64,000 nt of DNA from Neobacillus massiliamazoniensis (GCF_001048695.1 NZ_CVRB01000002.1:186001-250000); one strand, 5' to 3'; shown: positions 41,805 through 50,829, numbered from the stretch's first letter. The notes: generated by a model from the letters alone, not told the origin. Numbers and translations are program-made.

Positions 41805-41844
41805 TATAAAAGAAGGATGCCAAGCAAATACATGGCACCCTCTT
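41805..41844 (-). terminator. Hairpin between the peptide and protease genes
   Basis: Minus strand AAGAGGGTGCCA (41833-41844) pairs with TGGCATCCTTCTT (41810-41822) with one bulge, followed by TTAT. It probably reduces read-through so that more peptide than protease is made. Confidence 0.75.
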
Positions 41845-41858
41845 GATACATAATTTGA

Positions 41859-41924
41859 TTACAACCACGCACACCACCAACATGGACCTGTTGCCTTTAT
41901 TTTTTTAAGCTTACGGATTTTCAT
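41859..41924 (-). CDS. 21-residue peptide ending GPCWWCAWL (candidate signal peptide/RiPP precursor)
   Basis: The gene starts at an ATG placed after AAAGGAGGTGAATCC, the best ribosome binding site in the region, which lies in the last codons of the HD-GYP gene; start and stop overlap as ATGA. The product has a basic leader (MKIRKLKKIKAT) and a hydrophobic C terminus GPCWWCAWL with a Cys-x-x-Cys and three Trp. It is followed by a terminator hairpin and the M50/PqqD-like protease. Size, leader/core split and neighbours fit a processed, possibly modified, secreted peptide. I know of no named family. Confidence 0.75.
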   Translation of the reverse strand: MKIRKLKKIKATGPCWWCAWL

Positions 41925-43105
41925 GGATTCACCTCCTTTAATTGTAGTGGTTCAATGTTGTTTGATAATTTTTTATGAATTTCTACCCAAATAGGAAATA
42001 TTTCTTGAAATAAATCTACTAATTCTGGATCAAATTGCGTATCCCTTCCATCTAGTATACGCTTATAGGCTTCTTCAACAGGTAATGCTGATCGATATGA
42101 CCTCGTTGATGTCATCGCATCAAATGCATCTGCAATTGCTGCAATTCGCGCAAGATAGGGGATCTGTTCTTTTTTCAACTCATCAGGATAACCTTTCCCA
42201 TCCCAACGTTCATGGTGAGAGCGAATCACATCAATACCATTTTGTAATCCCTCTACCTTTGAAACTGCCTCAGCCCCAACTGTAGTGTGTGATTTTATAA
42301 TCTCATATTCTTCTTTTGTAAGTTTAGTAGGTTTCATTAGTATTTGATCTGGAATATGTACTTTACCGATATCATGAAGTAAGCAGGCATAATTAAAGGC
42401 TCTTAACTCATCAACCGTAAATTTCTTAGTTTCTTTTGCTAAAACATGGGCGTATGAGGCAACACGTTCACTATGCCCCTTTGTGTAAGGGTCTTTAAGC
42501 TCTAAGGTTGCAATTACACCTTTTACAATTCCTATAAGCTGATGGTCATAGGATGTTTTTACAGCTTTAACATATGCTTGGAAACGACTTAAAAGGATAC
42601 ATGCAAATACTGACAGAATAGCTATCAATAATAAACTTAATAATGCATTAGGAGCATGAATAATTAATCCAACCAGAAGATATTTCAGAGATAGTCCGAC
42701 AATAACTACTCTTAAAAATGAAGTATTAACAAAAATTGGGGATAACAAAAGCCATAGGACTTCAACTATATTTCCACTTTTATACATTTCTGGTTTTCCA
42801 ATATATGTGATAATATCGTTAAGAAAAGTTAAAAATGTATAACAAGTAAAATAAATATATTTTATTTGATAAGTTTTTTGTTTTTTGTATAAGTACCAGG
42901 CAAGCGGAATCAGAGCAAACATAACCAAATATATCCAAGTCCGTAGAATGTCGGGGGTATCATCTTTTAATGTTGGAATATATTTTGAAATAAAGGTATA
43001 GGAAAAGTCAAACCCAATATAAATAATGTAAAAAAGAACTAAAAACCATTTTACTGTTCTACCTTCTTCATTTATTATATTTGGGTCAATTATTTGTTTT
43101 TTCAT
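41921..43105 (-). CDS. Membrane HD-GYP domain protein (cyclic-di-GMP phosphodiesterase)
   Basis: A 394-residue protein. Residues 18-175 form five or six helices, closely similar to those of the neighbouring kinase (GNIVEVLWLLLSPIFVN; KYLLVGLIIH). Residues 195-380 are an HD-GYP domain with LLHDIGKVHIP (HD at 244-245), SHTTVGAEA, SHHERWDGKGYP (GYP at 305-307), IADAFDAMTSTRSYR, all needed for cyclic-di-GMP hydrolysis. No receiver domain is fused, so input is through the membrane domain. It is the first gene of a transcript with the peptide. Confidence 0.9.
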   Translation of the reverse strand: MKKQIIDPNIINEEGRTVKWFLVLFYIIYIGFDFSYTFISKYIPTLKDDTPDILRTWIYLVMFALIPLAWYLYKKQKTYQIKYIYFTCYTFLTFLNDIITYIGKPEMYKSGNIVEVLWLLLSPIFVNTSFLRVVIVGLSLKYLLVGLIIHAPNALLSLLLIAILSVFACILLSRFQAYVKAVKTSYDHQLIGIVKGVIATLELKDPYTKGHSERVASYAHVLAKETKKFTVDELRAFNYACLLHDIGKVHIPDQILMKPTKLTKEEYEIIKSHTTVGAEAVSKVEGLQNGIDVIRSHHERWDGKGYPDELKKEQIPYLARIAAIADAFDAMTSTRSYRSALPVEEAYKRILDGRDTQFDPELVDLFQEIFPIWVEIHKKLSNNIEPLQLKEVNP

Positions 43106-43280
43106 ATAGAGACCTCACGTTATATAAATCCCTTATTCTCACACTTCTATAAAAATTGAGTTTCTATATTGCACTTTTCTACATTATAAATCATTAATTT
43201 TATTAGAAGTATAAAAAATTTGAAGATTTATGTAAAATAATAGATTATTTTAGGTTTTTAGGAATTAATTTGAAATTCAA

Positions 43281-44531
43281 TTAAAAGAAAGCTTTTGATT
43301 GTTGTAATGGCAGCAAAATTTCTACAGTAGTTCCTTTCTCTGAAATACTCTTGATATTGAGTACACCCTTATGATCTTTAATAATTTGATTTGATACCAT
43401 TAAACCAAGCCCCGTTCCTTCCTTTTTAGTAGTAAAGAACGGCTCAACTAAATTGGGAATGTTTTCTTCGGGAATTCCGCACCCTTCATCTTCAATAGCA
43501 ACGTACAGCTTTTGACCTAAAATAGTTTTCAGCTTAATTTTTATCCTTCCTCCTTCACTCATAGCTTCAATTGCATTTTTGATTAAATTAATAAACACTT
43601 GCTTCAACTGTTTTTCATCACAATAAATAGGTGGCAATGGTTCTTCAGTAATCGTTTCAATCGTTACACCCTTTCCTTGTGCCTGCTGTTGTGTAATAGA
43701 TGTGGTATAGGCAATTATTTCTTCAATGTTAGATTTTTCAAATGTAATTACCCTCGGTTTTCCAAGATCCATCAAATCACTGACTATGGAATTAATACGG
43801 TCGACTTCTTCAATCATAATTGGATAAAAATCATTTGTATTTGGATAACTTTCCCTTTGCAGTTGTATAAATCCTTTTAATGAGGAAAGTGGATTGCGAA
43901 TTTCATGACCAATTGCTGTAGACATTTGACCAATAACAGCAAGCTTTTCTTTTTGTAGCAATTCTTCATGCATATCGGTAAGTGTATTTATATAGGAAAA
44001 AAATCGATTTAAAATGGTGAATGCAATAGCTGAAATCGGAAGAAGGATAATCATTGGGTAAAGCACGACTTTATCATGTAAAATAAGCCCAATGAAAAAG
44101 TATTTCCCAATTATTCCAATTGTAACGGTCCAAAAGTATTTTTTACTAACAAAAACTGGTGAAAAAACTACGAACAAAATTTCAACAATGTTACCAGCTG
44201 AAAATGTCTTTGTCGAGCCTAAATAAATTATAAGATTATTAACCGTATCTAAAATTATATATCCAAAAAGGTATAAATATTTAACCGGATAGGGGTTATC
44301 TTTTTTTATTAAATAGAATGCAATTGGCAGTAGCCCCAATATCAAAACATAAAGCCAAAGGCCGAGACCTGTGTTTAAAATACCAATTGTCTCTTTTTTT
44401 GCATAAATAGGGATTAAAATGTCATAAAATAAATCAAATGAAATATAAAAGATGTAAAATAACCAAAGAAATAATTTAATAGCCTTTTTCTCTTCAAATA
44501 CTAATTTAGGACTTTTTATCCCTTCATTCAT
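43281..44531 (-). CDS. Orphan sporulation-type membrane histidine kinase
   Basis: A 416-residue kinase: the N-terminal helices (to about 180) are homologous to those of the HD-GYP protein next door (GNIVEILFVVFSPVFVS; KYFFIGLILH). HisKA follows with the phospho-His in GQMSTAIGHEIRNPLSSLKGFIQL, then HATPase (NLIKNAIEAM, DEGCGIP, KKEGTGLGL). The H-box is typical of phosphorelay kinases such as KinA-KinE that phosphorylate Spo0F. No response regulator is adjacent, in agreement. ATG start ten bases after GGAG; an upstream TTG is less likely. Confidence 0.88.
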   Translation of the reverse strand: MNEGIKSPKLVFEEKKAIKLFLWLFYIFYISFDLFYDILIPIYAKKETIGILNTGLGLWLYVLILGLLPIAFYLIKKDNPYPVKYLYLFGYIILDTVNNLIIYLGSTKTFSAGNIVEILFVVFSPVFVSKKYFWTVTIGIIGKYFFIGLILHDKVVLYPMIILLPISAIAFTILNRFFSYINTLTDMHEELLQKEKLAVIGQMSTAIGHEIRNPLSSLKGFIQLQRESYPNTNDFYPIMIEEVDRINSIVSDLMDLGKPRVITFEKSNIEEIIAYTTSITQQQAQGKGVTIETITEEPLPPIYCDEKQLKQVFINLIKNAIEAMSEGGRIKIKLKTILGQKLYVAIEDEGCGIPEENIPNLVEPFFTTKKEGTGLGLMVSNQIIKDHKGVLNIKSISEKGTTVEILLPLQQSKAFF

Positions 44532-44682
44532 TTTCGAAACGCTCCGTTCCAGACTTATCAATAAAATTTCTGAAAACTATAATTAATTGTTATCTCTTCC
44601 TATTGTACCATCTTTTACTAATAAAATTGATATTTTTTTAAAAAAAATCGATTGGAATCGACAAAAAGTCCTACAAATCGAC

Positions 44683-44708
44683 AAAAAGAGCTTGCTTGAA
44701 GCAAGCCC
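44683..44708 (-). terminator. Terminator of the amino acid permease gene
   Basis: Minus strand GGGCTTGCTTCAAGCAAGCTC forms a hairpin followed by TTTTTG. It lies 40 bases past the permease stop. Confidence 0.8.
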
Positions 44709-44747
44709 TACCTACAAAAGTTCTATCTCCTATCCATTTTCTTCAAA

Positions 44748-46184
44748 TCAATTGCTCTTAACCTTTAATTTACCTGCCTCTTTCAAATGATCCCCATCTA
44801 TATTCAAATTAGAATGCTTTCGTCCATAACCGAAGTACACGAACAACCCTACAACAAGCCATACAGCGAAGGCAATCCATGTAACTTTAGGCAATTGGAT
44901 AGCTAAGTAGCCGCAGAAGACAAAAGCAAGAATTGGTATATACGGGACAAATGGAACACGGAATCCCGTCTTTGGTACCTGTTTGTTTTTACGTAGGTAT
45001 AATATCCCTATCGCTACTGTCATGAAGGCAAATAATGTCCCAAGGTTGGTTAATTCGGCCAATTTGCCAAGAGGAATGAAACCGGAAAAGATAGAGACGA
45101 GTAAAGCCGTTATCCATGAATTAATCAATGGCGTTTGCTTCTTCTTATCAATTTTAGACAGAAACTTTGGTAATAAACCGTCACGGCTGATAGCATAGAA
45201 AAGCCTAGTTTGACCATAAATCATGACAAGTAATACCGTGGTTATCCCAATAATCGCGCCGAGCGAGATAAAACCAGCGACCCAATCCTGATGGATGTAG
45301 GTTAGGGCAAAGGCAACTGGGTTTTTCACATCAAGCTTTTGATAAGGCACAATCCCAGTTAAGATGGCTGAAACCGCAATATATAAAACCGTACAAACAA
45401 GAAGTGAAGCAATAATCCCTATTGGCATATTTTTTTGTGGGTTTCTTACTTCCTCAGCAGCAGTAGAAACGGCATCGAAGCCAATGTATGCAAAGAAGAC
45501 AGTAGCTGCACCTGCTGTTACACCTGAGAATCCAAATGGCATAAATGGTGACCAGTTTACCGGTTTCACATACCAAACACCGACACCGATAAACAATAGA
45601 ACAACTGCTAACTTAATAGTTACCATAATACTATTTAAGCGAGCTGACTTTTTTACGCCTTGTGTTAATAGAAAGGTAATTAAGAAGACGATTAAGATTG
45701 CCGGAACATCAACAAAAGTTCCGTGTGCCGGATCATAGGCACTCGTTATCGCTTTAGGAAAATGGATCCCAAACCCTGCTAACAACCCTTGAAAATATCC
45801 TGACCAGCCGCTGGCAACAGCAGATGAGGCAAACCCGTATTCAAGGATTAAATCCCACCCCAAAATCCATGCAAGTAATTCTCCAAATGTTGCATAGCTA
45901 TACGTATAAGCACTTCCTGATACGGGAACAGTTGAGGCAAATTCTGCATAACATAGGGCTGCAAAAACGCAGGCTAAACCAGATAAGATAAAAGATATAA
46001 TAAGCGCAGGTCCTGCATGTTCTGCCGCGGCTACTCCAGTTAACACGAATATCCCTGTTCCTATAATTGCTCCAATTCCAAGCATCGATAAATCAAATGC
46101 ACCCAATTCTTTTTTTAGCGTAACATCTTTTTGGCCTGTTTCTTGGATTAGTTCCTGAATCGACTTTTTCCTAAATAGATTCAT
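44748..46184 (-). CDS. APC-family amino acid permease (YfnA/CAT type)
   Basis: A 478-residue transporter with 12 or more helices. LGIGAIIGTGIFVLTGVAAAEHAGPA is the APC substrate-binding signature, and the N terminus FRKKSIQELIQETGQKDVTLKKELGAFDL matches the cationic-amino-acid-transporter subgroup that includes B. subtilis YfnA. The exact amino acid is not readable. ATG follows AAAAGGAGAGG. Monocistronic. Confidence 0.88.
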   Translation of the reverse strand: MNLFRKKSIQELIQETGQKDVTLKKELGAFDLSMLGIGAIIGTGIFVLTGVAAAEHAGPALIISFILSGLACVFAALCYAEFASTVPVSGSAYTYSYATFGELLAWILGWDLILEYGFASSAVASGWSGYFQGLLAGFGIHFPKAITSAYDPAHGTFVDVPAILIVFLITFLLTQGVKKSARLNSIMVTIKLAVVLLFIGVGVWYVKPVNWSPFMPFGFSGVTAGAATVFFAYIGFDAVSTAAEEVRNPQKNMPIGIIASLLVCTVLYIAVSAILTGIVPYQKLDVKNPVAFALTYIHQDWVAGFISLGAIIGITTVLLVMIYGQTRLFYAISRDGLLPKFLSKIDKKKQTPLINSWITALLVSIFSGFIPLGKLAELTNLGTLFAFMTVAIGILYLRKNKQVPKTGFRVPFVPYIPILAFVFCGYLAIQLPKVTWIAFAVWLVVGLFVYFGYGRKHSNLNIDGDHLKEAGKLKVKSN

Positions 46185-46360
46185 ATCTACCTCTCCTTTT
46201 CTTATTGTCGAAATGTTCTGAATTTAAAAAATTTCTATACCGGTATAATATATCTTCATGGGCAAAAAAGCAATATATTTTGAAAAATAAAATTATTTGA
46301 AAATAATGCCAATAGAGGGTAACCCCATTTATAGGCTATAAATTTACTATTCCACAAAAA

Positions 46361-46400
46361 AATAGCTAACCCAGTCGATAAGACTAGGTTAGCTCCGCTA
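46361..46400 (-). terminator. Intrinsic terminator of the amidase gene
   Basis: Minus strand AGCTAACCTAGTC and GACTGGGTTAGCT pair, followed by ATTTTTTTG. Confidence 0.92.
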
Positions 46401-46402
46401 AA

Positions 46403-47923
46403 TCATGCCATTACTATTTCTTTTTCCTTAAAAAAAGGATTTCTTTGGATTGGAACCCAGTATTCCGATTGTTCCAGTTGGCCTGCAAGAGAAAACAACA
46501 GGTCCTCTCTACCTCGTGCCGCCATAAATTGCACGCCAACCGGTAGCCCATCAGAGGAGAGATGAAAAGGAACCGTCATCGCAGGTTGCCCTGTTAAATT
46601 AGCAAGCTGCGTGAAGGGAGTTCTTTTTAAATTATTTTCAGCTACTTGCTCGACAATGCCTATCCTCTTTAAGAGGCCACCCATACCAAGCTTTCCAGTT
46701 ACCTGCATCGCCGCTTTTTCAGATTGGCTAGGCTCAAGCTCGCCGATTTTCGGTGGAGGAAATGCCGTTGTCGGCGTTAAATAAAAATCATAGGTTTCAT
46801 GAAAAATTTCCATAGAAATGGCGGCTTTATCCCATTCTCTTAAGCTTAAAGCAAATTCTTTGGCAGACGTGGCTTTCCCAACTAAATTCAAAATCCAAGT
46901 TGTCGGTTCTACATCATTCATTTTTACCTTACGTCCAATCATTTCCTCAATGGTCGTGATCCATGAGGAAACTTCACCAAAATACATTGTTAAGAAGCTC
47001 TTGGCTATTTTTTGACCGTCAACCGGAGCCTGAATCTCTACCACATTATGCCCCATCGATTCTAAAAGATTTACTGTTTTTAAGACAGCTTCCTTACATT
47101 CATGGTGAACTTCTGTTCCAAGCGGAGATTGAAAAGAAAAAGCAATTGTATATTTTTCATCTGATGAATTCTGTAGTTGCTGTAAGAATGAGCCTTGATA
47201 AGGCATAGCATGAAAAGCAGCGTATTTTTCAAAAATACTAATTTCATCAAGCATCGCTGCACTATCACGGACCGTCCTCGACAGAATATGGTCTATTGCG
47301 GCTCCCTGCCAAAGCCTAGCATAATTAGGACCGACCGGAGTTCTTCCCCTAGTTGGCTTTAGACCAAATAAGCCACAAAAAGCACCCGGTATGCGAATCG
47401 ACCCTCCTCCGTCATTTGCCCCGGCAATCGGCACCATTCCACTGGCAACCGCTGCAGCAGCCCCGCCACTTGAGCCGCCCGGGGTATGGTTAAGATTCCA
47501 AGGATTTCTCGTTGGACCATAAAAGGCGGGCTCGGTAATCCCCATCAATGCAAATTCCGGGATGTTTGTCTGACCAACAAACAAGGCCCCCGTCTTCCTC
47601 ACCTGCTTTACATATTCCGAATCCCTTTCCGCCCGATAACTCTGGAAAACCTTTGAGCCTGAAGTAATCTTTTCTCCTTGTATTTCTTGAGAAATGTCCT
47701 TTAAAAGCATCGGTACACTTGCGAAAGTTCCATTTAAATCTAACGTCTCTGCCTCTCTTTCCGCTTTTTCGTAAAATTTATTTATGACGGCATTAAGCTT
47801 TGGGTTATGCTCTTCAATTATAGAAATTGCTTCAGCGAGCAATTCTTTTGGCTGGATTTCTTTCTTTTTTACTAATTCCGCTAATCCAAGACCATCATAG
47901 CTTTTATAGTCAAAGCCCTCCAT
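46403..47923 (-). CDS. Amidase-signature family hydrolase
   Basis: A 506-residue soluble enzyme with the Ser-cisSer-Lys triad: Lys in VPMLLKDIS, the Ser residues in TPGGSSGGAAAAVASGMVP and GANDGGGSIRIPG. These hydrolyse amides; the length and N terminus suggest a 6-aminohexanoate-dimer hydrolase-like or general amidase, not GatA (no gatC/gatB nearby). ATG follows GGAGAGGG. Substrate unknown. Confidence 0.85.
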   Translation of the reverse strand: MEGFDYKSYDGLGLAELVKKKEIQPKELLAEAISIIEEHNPKLNAVINKFYEKAEREAETLDLNGTFASVPMLLKDISQEIQGEKITSGSKVFQSYRAERDSEYVKQVRKTGALFVGQTNIPEFALMGITEPAFYGPTRNPWNLNHTPGGSSGGAAAAVASGMVPIAGANDGGGSIRIPGAFCGLFGLKPTRGRTPVGPNYARLWQGAAIDHILSRTVRDSAAMLDEISIFEKYAAFHAMPYQGSFLQQLQNSSDEKYTIAFSFQSPLGTEVHHECKEAVLKTVNLLESMGHNVVEIQAPVDGQKIAKSFLTMYFGEVSSWITTIEEMIGRKVKMNDVEPTTWILNLVGKATSAKEFALSLREWDKAAISMEIFHETYDFYLTPTTAFPPPKIGELEPSQSEKAAMQVTGKLGMGGLLKRIGIVEQVAENNLKRTPFTQLANLTGQPAMTVPFHLSSDGLPVGVQFMAARGREDLLFSLAGQLEQSEYWVPIQRNPFFKEKEIVMA

Positions 47924-48057
47924 CAGGTTGCACCCTCTCCATCGATTTTTACATTATACTTCTCTTAAATATTCAAAATTCCTTTTAAAGGATTCCTCAT
48001 TGTAATAATAAAAGTGGGAATGTTATTTATGTATGCGTTTTTGAAAGGAGAATCTGG

Positions 48058-49452
48058 ATGGACAATGATCTAACGTTTAAGCAGGCCGTAAACGAAAAAA
48101 AAGCAGATAATCTTGAAAAAGGGGCAGCTTCAGGTCTTGCTTGGTGGCAGCTTTCGCTAATTGGGATTGGATCTGTGATTGGAGCAGGTTTCTTTTTAGG
48201 AACAGGATTATCCATAAAGACTGCAGGTCCAGCAATATTAATCAATTATCTACTCGTTGGGATAACTGCCTTTTTTGTCTTTAGTGCAATCTCCGAGATG
48301 ACTGTTGCCGACCCGCAGCCAGGCTCATTTCGAACCTACGCCAAAAAAGCCTTTGGTAATTCAATGGGCTTTGTTTCCGGCTGGGTATATTGGACGGCGG
48401 GAATTTTTATTATGTCCAGCGAGGCGGTCGCTTTAGGAACTTTCACTAGATTCTGGTTCCCTCATATTCCTTTATGGATTTTCACGGCTGGTTACGTCGT
48501 TATTGCTTTTGGTATTAATCTTCTAGGGGTTAAAAATTTCGGGAAAATCGAATCGTTATTTGCCATAGTAAAATTATCAACCCTCGTCATTTTCATTTTT
48601 TTTGGTTTACTTATCTTATTTCATCTAATTTCTCCACAGTCCTTCACTTTTGATGTAAGAAGTTCTATAAGTCCTATGTTTCCTACAGGAATAAAAGGGA
48701 TGTGGGCGGCTCTCATTTTCGTTTTTTTTACATTTGGAGGAATTGAGGTAATGGGGGTTGCCTCAACTGAATTAAAAAATCAAAATGAAATTCCTAAAGC
48801 TGGAATTGCGATGATTATTGCTCTTCTTGCAGTGTACGTCCTGTCTCTTTTTTTTATTCTTTATTTCGTACCCTGGACAAAAATTAATGAGTCGGAAAGT
48901 CCTTTTGTGACGGCATTAACCATTTTCCATATTCCATACCTTGATTCTATCTTAAATCTCATAATAATAAGTGCTGCTTTCTCAACTATGGTTGGGGCCC
49001 TATTTTCCGTAACCAATATTATGATTTCTTTGGCAGAAGACCGTGATGCTCCTAAAGCACTCGCGAAAAAAAATCAGCATGGGGTCCCGATCCAATCCTT
49101 ATTTTTAACTGGAATTGCTCTAGCCGTTTCGCTTATTTTCTCGTTTTTTCTACCTGGAAAAATATATGAATACATTACAACGGCCGCAGGGGTCATGCTG
49201 ATCTTAAACTGGATCATTATTCTATCTTCACAAATAAAATTACGTAAAAAGGAGCTTCCAGGAACCTTTAAAATGTTCGGGTCTCCCTTTACTTCCTTCT
49301 TGGGTATTGCTTTTATTCTTGTAACCGTTTTAGGCGGATTGATGACAGCAACACAAAGAATGGGTGTTTTTATCAGCGTTGGGCTAATAGGGGTCATTTT
49401 TTTAGCACATTGGCTGTTTGACAGAAAACTTGGGGTTAGCTCAAAAGGCTGA
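48058..49452 (+). CDS. APC-family amino acid permease (YbxG/YdgF-like)
   Basis: A 464-residue transporter with 12 helices. LIGIGSVIGAGFFLGTGLSIKTAGPA and FTFGGIEVMGVASTELKN are APC signatures of the Bacillus group related to AapA/YbxG/YdgF, importers of small neutral amino acids such as alanine, serine or threonine. ATG follows GAAAGGAG. A terminator hairpin follows; nothing else is in the operon. Confidence 0.87.
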   Translation: MDNDLTFKQAVNEKKADNLEKGAASGLAWWQLSLIGIGSVIGAGFFLGTGLSIKTAGPAILINYLLVGITAFFVFSAISEMTVADPQPGSFRTYAKKAFGNSMGFVSGWVYWTAGIFIMSSEAVALGTFTRFWFPHIPLWIFTAGYVVIAFGINLLGVKNFGKIESLFAIVKLSTLVIFIFFGLLILFHLISPQSFTFDVRSSISPMFPTGIKGMWAALIFVFFTFGGIEVMGVASTELKNQNEIPKAGIAMIIALLAVYVLSLFFILYFVPWTKINESESPFVTALTIFHIPYLDSILNLIIISAAFSTMVGALFSVTNIMISLAEDRDAPKALAKKNQHGVPIQSLFLTGIALAVSLIFSFFLPGKIYEYITTAAGVMLILNWIIILSSQIKLRKKELPGTFKMFGSPFTSFLGIAFILVTVLGGLMTATQRMGVFISVGLIGVIFLAHWLFDRKLGVSSKG

Positions 49453-49475
49453 ATCATTTGCTGATTCATCTTTTT
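49447..49475 (+). terminator. Intrinsic terminator of the permease gene
   Basis: TGAATCA-TTTGC-TGATTCA followed by TCTTTTT. Confidence 0.75.
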
Positions 49476-49628
49476 ACATTTTAAGGGACTTTCTTCAATA
49501 TAAAAGTATCTACAACATTCCGTTCCTTATCAACAAATTTTGTAAACAAATGGAAGATGCATCAACCTATGTTTCACATTCTAAATCAGTTAGCCCAAAA
49601 TAAAGCCAAATCTTTTCTGAAAAAATTA

Positions 49629-49657
49629 TTGACATCTTACTATTTCTTGTATATAAT
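49629..49657 (+). promoter_or_regulatory. Perfect consensus promoter TTGACA-17-TATAAT
   Basis: TTGACA (49629-49634) and TATAAT (49652-49657) match both hexamers exactly with ideal spacing. No gene with a ribosome binding site follows on the plus strand. Confidence 0.65.
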
Positions 49658-49663
49658 TTATTA

Positions 49664-49990
49664 TTGTGCTTTAGATTTGTAACTTGGAATCAACAAGATA
49701 ATGCATCGAGAAAATTTGATGTAAGAATTTTTTCTGGCTTTCTACTAATGTTTTTCGGAAAGACTTATTCACACTGGATCGGCTTCGGAGCCGTAAGGAT
49801 GTAAGAGAGGTAGGGCTTACATCGTTTAGGTTATAAAACCTTCAGGTGGAAAATTGAACCGCGGCAAATAGATTTTTCTATATAAATTTTTACATTGATC
49901 TAGATATTAATAACATATATTCGGGTTACCAATGATAATGAAATAAAGCAACTAGAAGGCAGAGGGATAATAGTTCCTCTGCCTTCGCCA
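49664..49990 (+). ncRNA. Candidate structured non-coding RNA
   Basis: Downstream of the perfect promoter three hairpins follow each other: CGGCT-TCGG-AGCCG (49780-49793), GATGTAAG/CTTACATC (49798-49823) and AGGTT-ATAA-AACCT (49828-49841). A strong GAAGGCAGAGG/CCTCTGCCTTC stem lies at 49955-49986 with a weak T-run. No plausible protein with a start signal is seen, although a frame without a good start is open from 49604 to the TAA at 49802-49804. The 624-base gap to the next gene holds nothing else. Confidence 0.4.
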
Positions 49991-50076
49991 ATTTCATTAC
50001 TATTTTTCCACTCCTATAACTTCCAAACAAACCGATCATAAGTCTATTTATTCCAATAAAAAGCGTGGCAGGACAT

Positions 50077-50829
50077 TTACTCAATCACGATCGCTTGACT
50101 ACCCATTTGCTCCCATGCTTGGATAAAATCAGCTCGATCTACTTTTCTATTTTTATAGCCATATGGGTCGTTAATATAGATGTATTGATCATCATATCCA
50201 GTGATTACCACACTATGTCCACTATAGGTAATCTCGACTTTTCCTTGTGGTGTATTCCACTCTTGTAAATCAGAGACGGGAGAAAACGTGGTCGTTGTGA
50301 TAATCCAAACAGGGTGACCTTGACTGACTTGTTTTAATAGGTCAGTAAAGGGACTATTTGTTAAGTTCACGGCCCTATCTCCAACATATTGTTTAGCAAG
50401 GTCATAAATGGGTCCATTATATACGCTCAATCCTGGACCGTTTTCCATATCACCAACAAATCCAACATTGGGATTTCCATTAAGGCCGTCACTAAAATTT
50501 AAAGGGACTTTTGGAATTTTATCTGCTAACTCGTTCTTTGTTACCTTTATGCCATTATAGTTTAGCAACATTGTCAAACTAGTTACCTCACACCCGTTGT
50601 ATAAATGGGGTTCGTCCATTTGGTTGATCAACGGGACATCCAATTGAAAACTTTCAGGAATGATGGGCTCTTTTTTTTGAAGAGCCGTATCTTTTACACT
50701 TAGGTCGTTTCCTTTCCTGCTTGGTAGAGCTTGTGCTTTACCGGAATTTGCTGCTAATGTATTGTCCCCAATCAAAACAGATATCAATAACATAATCATG
50801 ATGAATAAGATTTTTTTCATAAACATCAT
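50077..50829 (-). CDS. Secreted C39-like (papain-fold) peptidase
   Basis: A 250-residue exported protein with a signal peptide (first 26 residues, cut near TLAANS), then a Peptidase_C39_2 domain: the catalytic Cys is in YNGCEVTSLTMLLNYNG and the His in YSGHSVVITGYDDQYIYINDPYG. Such YvpB-like proteins act on cell-wall or extracellular peptides; the substrate is unknown. An AAAGGA site precedes a double ATG; the start could be three codons later. It is monocistronic on the minus strand. Confidence 0.85.
   Translation of the reverse strand: MMFMKKILFIMIMLLISVLIGDNTLAANSGKAQALPSRKGNDLSVKDTALQKKEPIIPESFQLDVPLINQMDEPHLYNGCEVTSLTMLLNYNGIKVTKNELADKIPKVPLNFSDGLNGNPNVGFVGDMENGPGLSVYNGPIYDLAKQYVGDRAVNLTNSPFTDLLKQVSQGHPVWIITTTTFSPVSDLQEWNTPQGKVEITYSGHSVVITGYDDQYIYINDPYGYKNRKVDRADFIQAWEQMGSQAIVIE

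Noticed and set aside
46403-47923. GatA subunit of the Glu-tRNA amidotransferase
   Set aside because: It has the amidase signature, but no gatC or gatB is adjacent and the N-terminal and C-terminal regions look like a general amidase. The nearby glnS made this tempting.
49418-49603. Plus-strand frame of 61 codons after the permease
   Set aside because: It overlaps the end of the permease gene and its terminator and has no ribosome binding site.
49854-49880. T-box-like fragment (GGTGGAAAATTGAACCGCGG) downstream of the perfect promoter
   Set aside because: The T-box core is interrupted by extra bases, no terminator/antiterminator follows, and there is no downstream gene on that strand.
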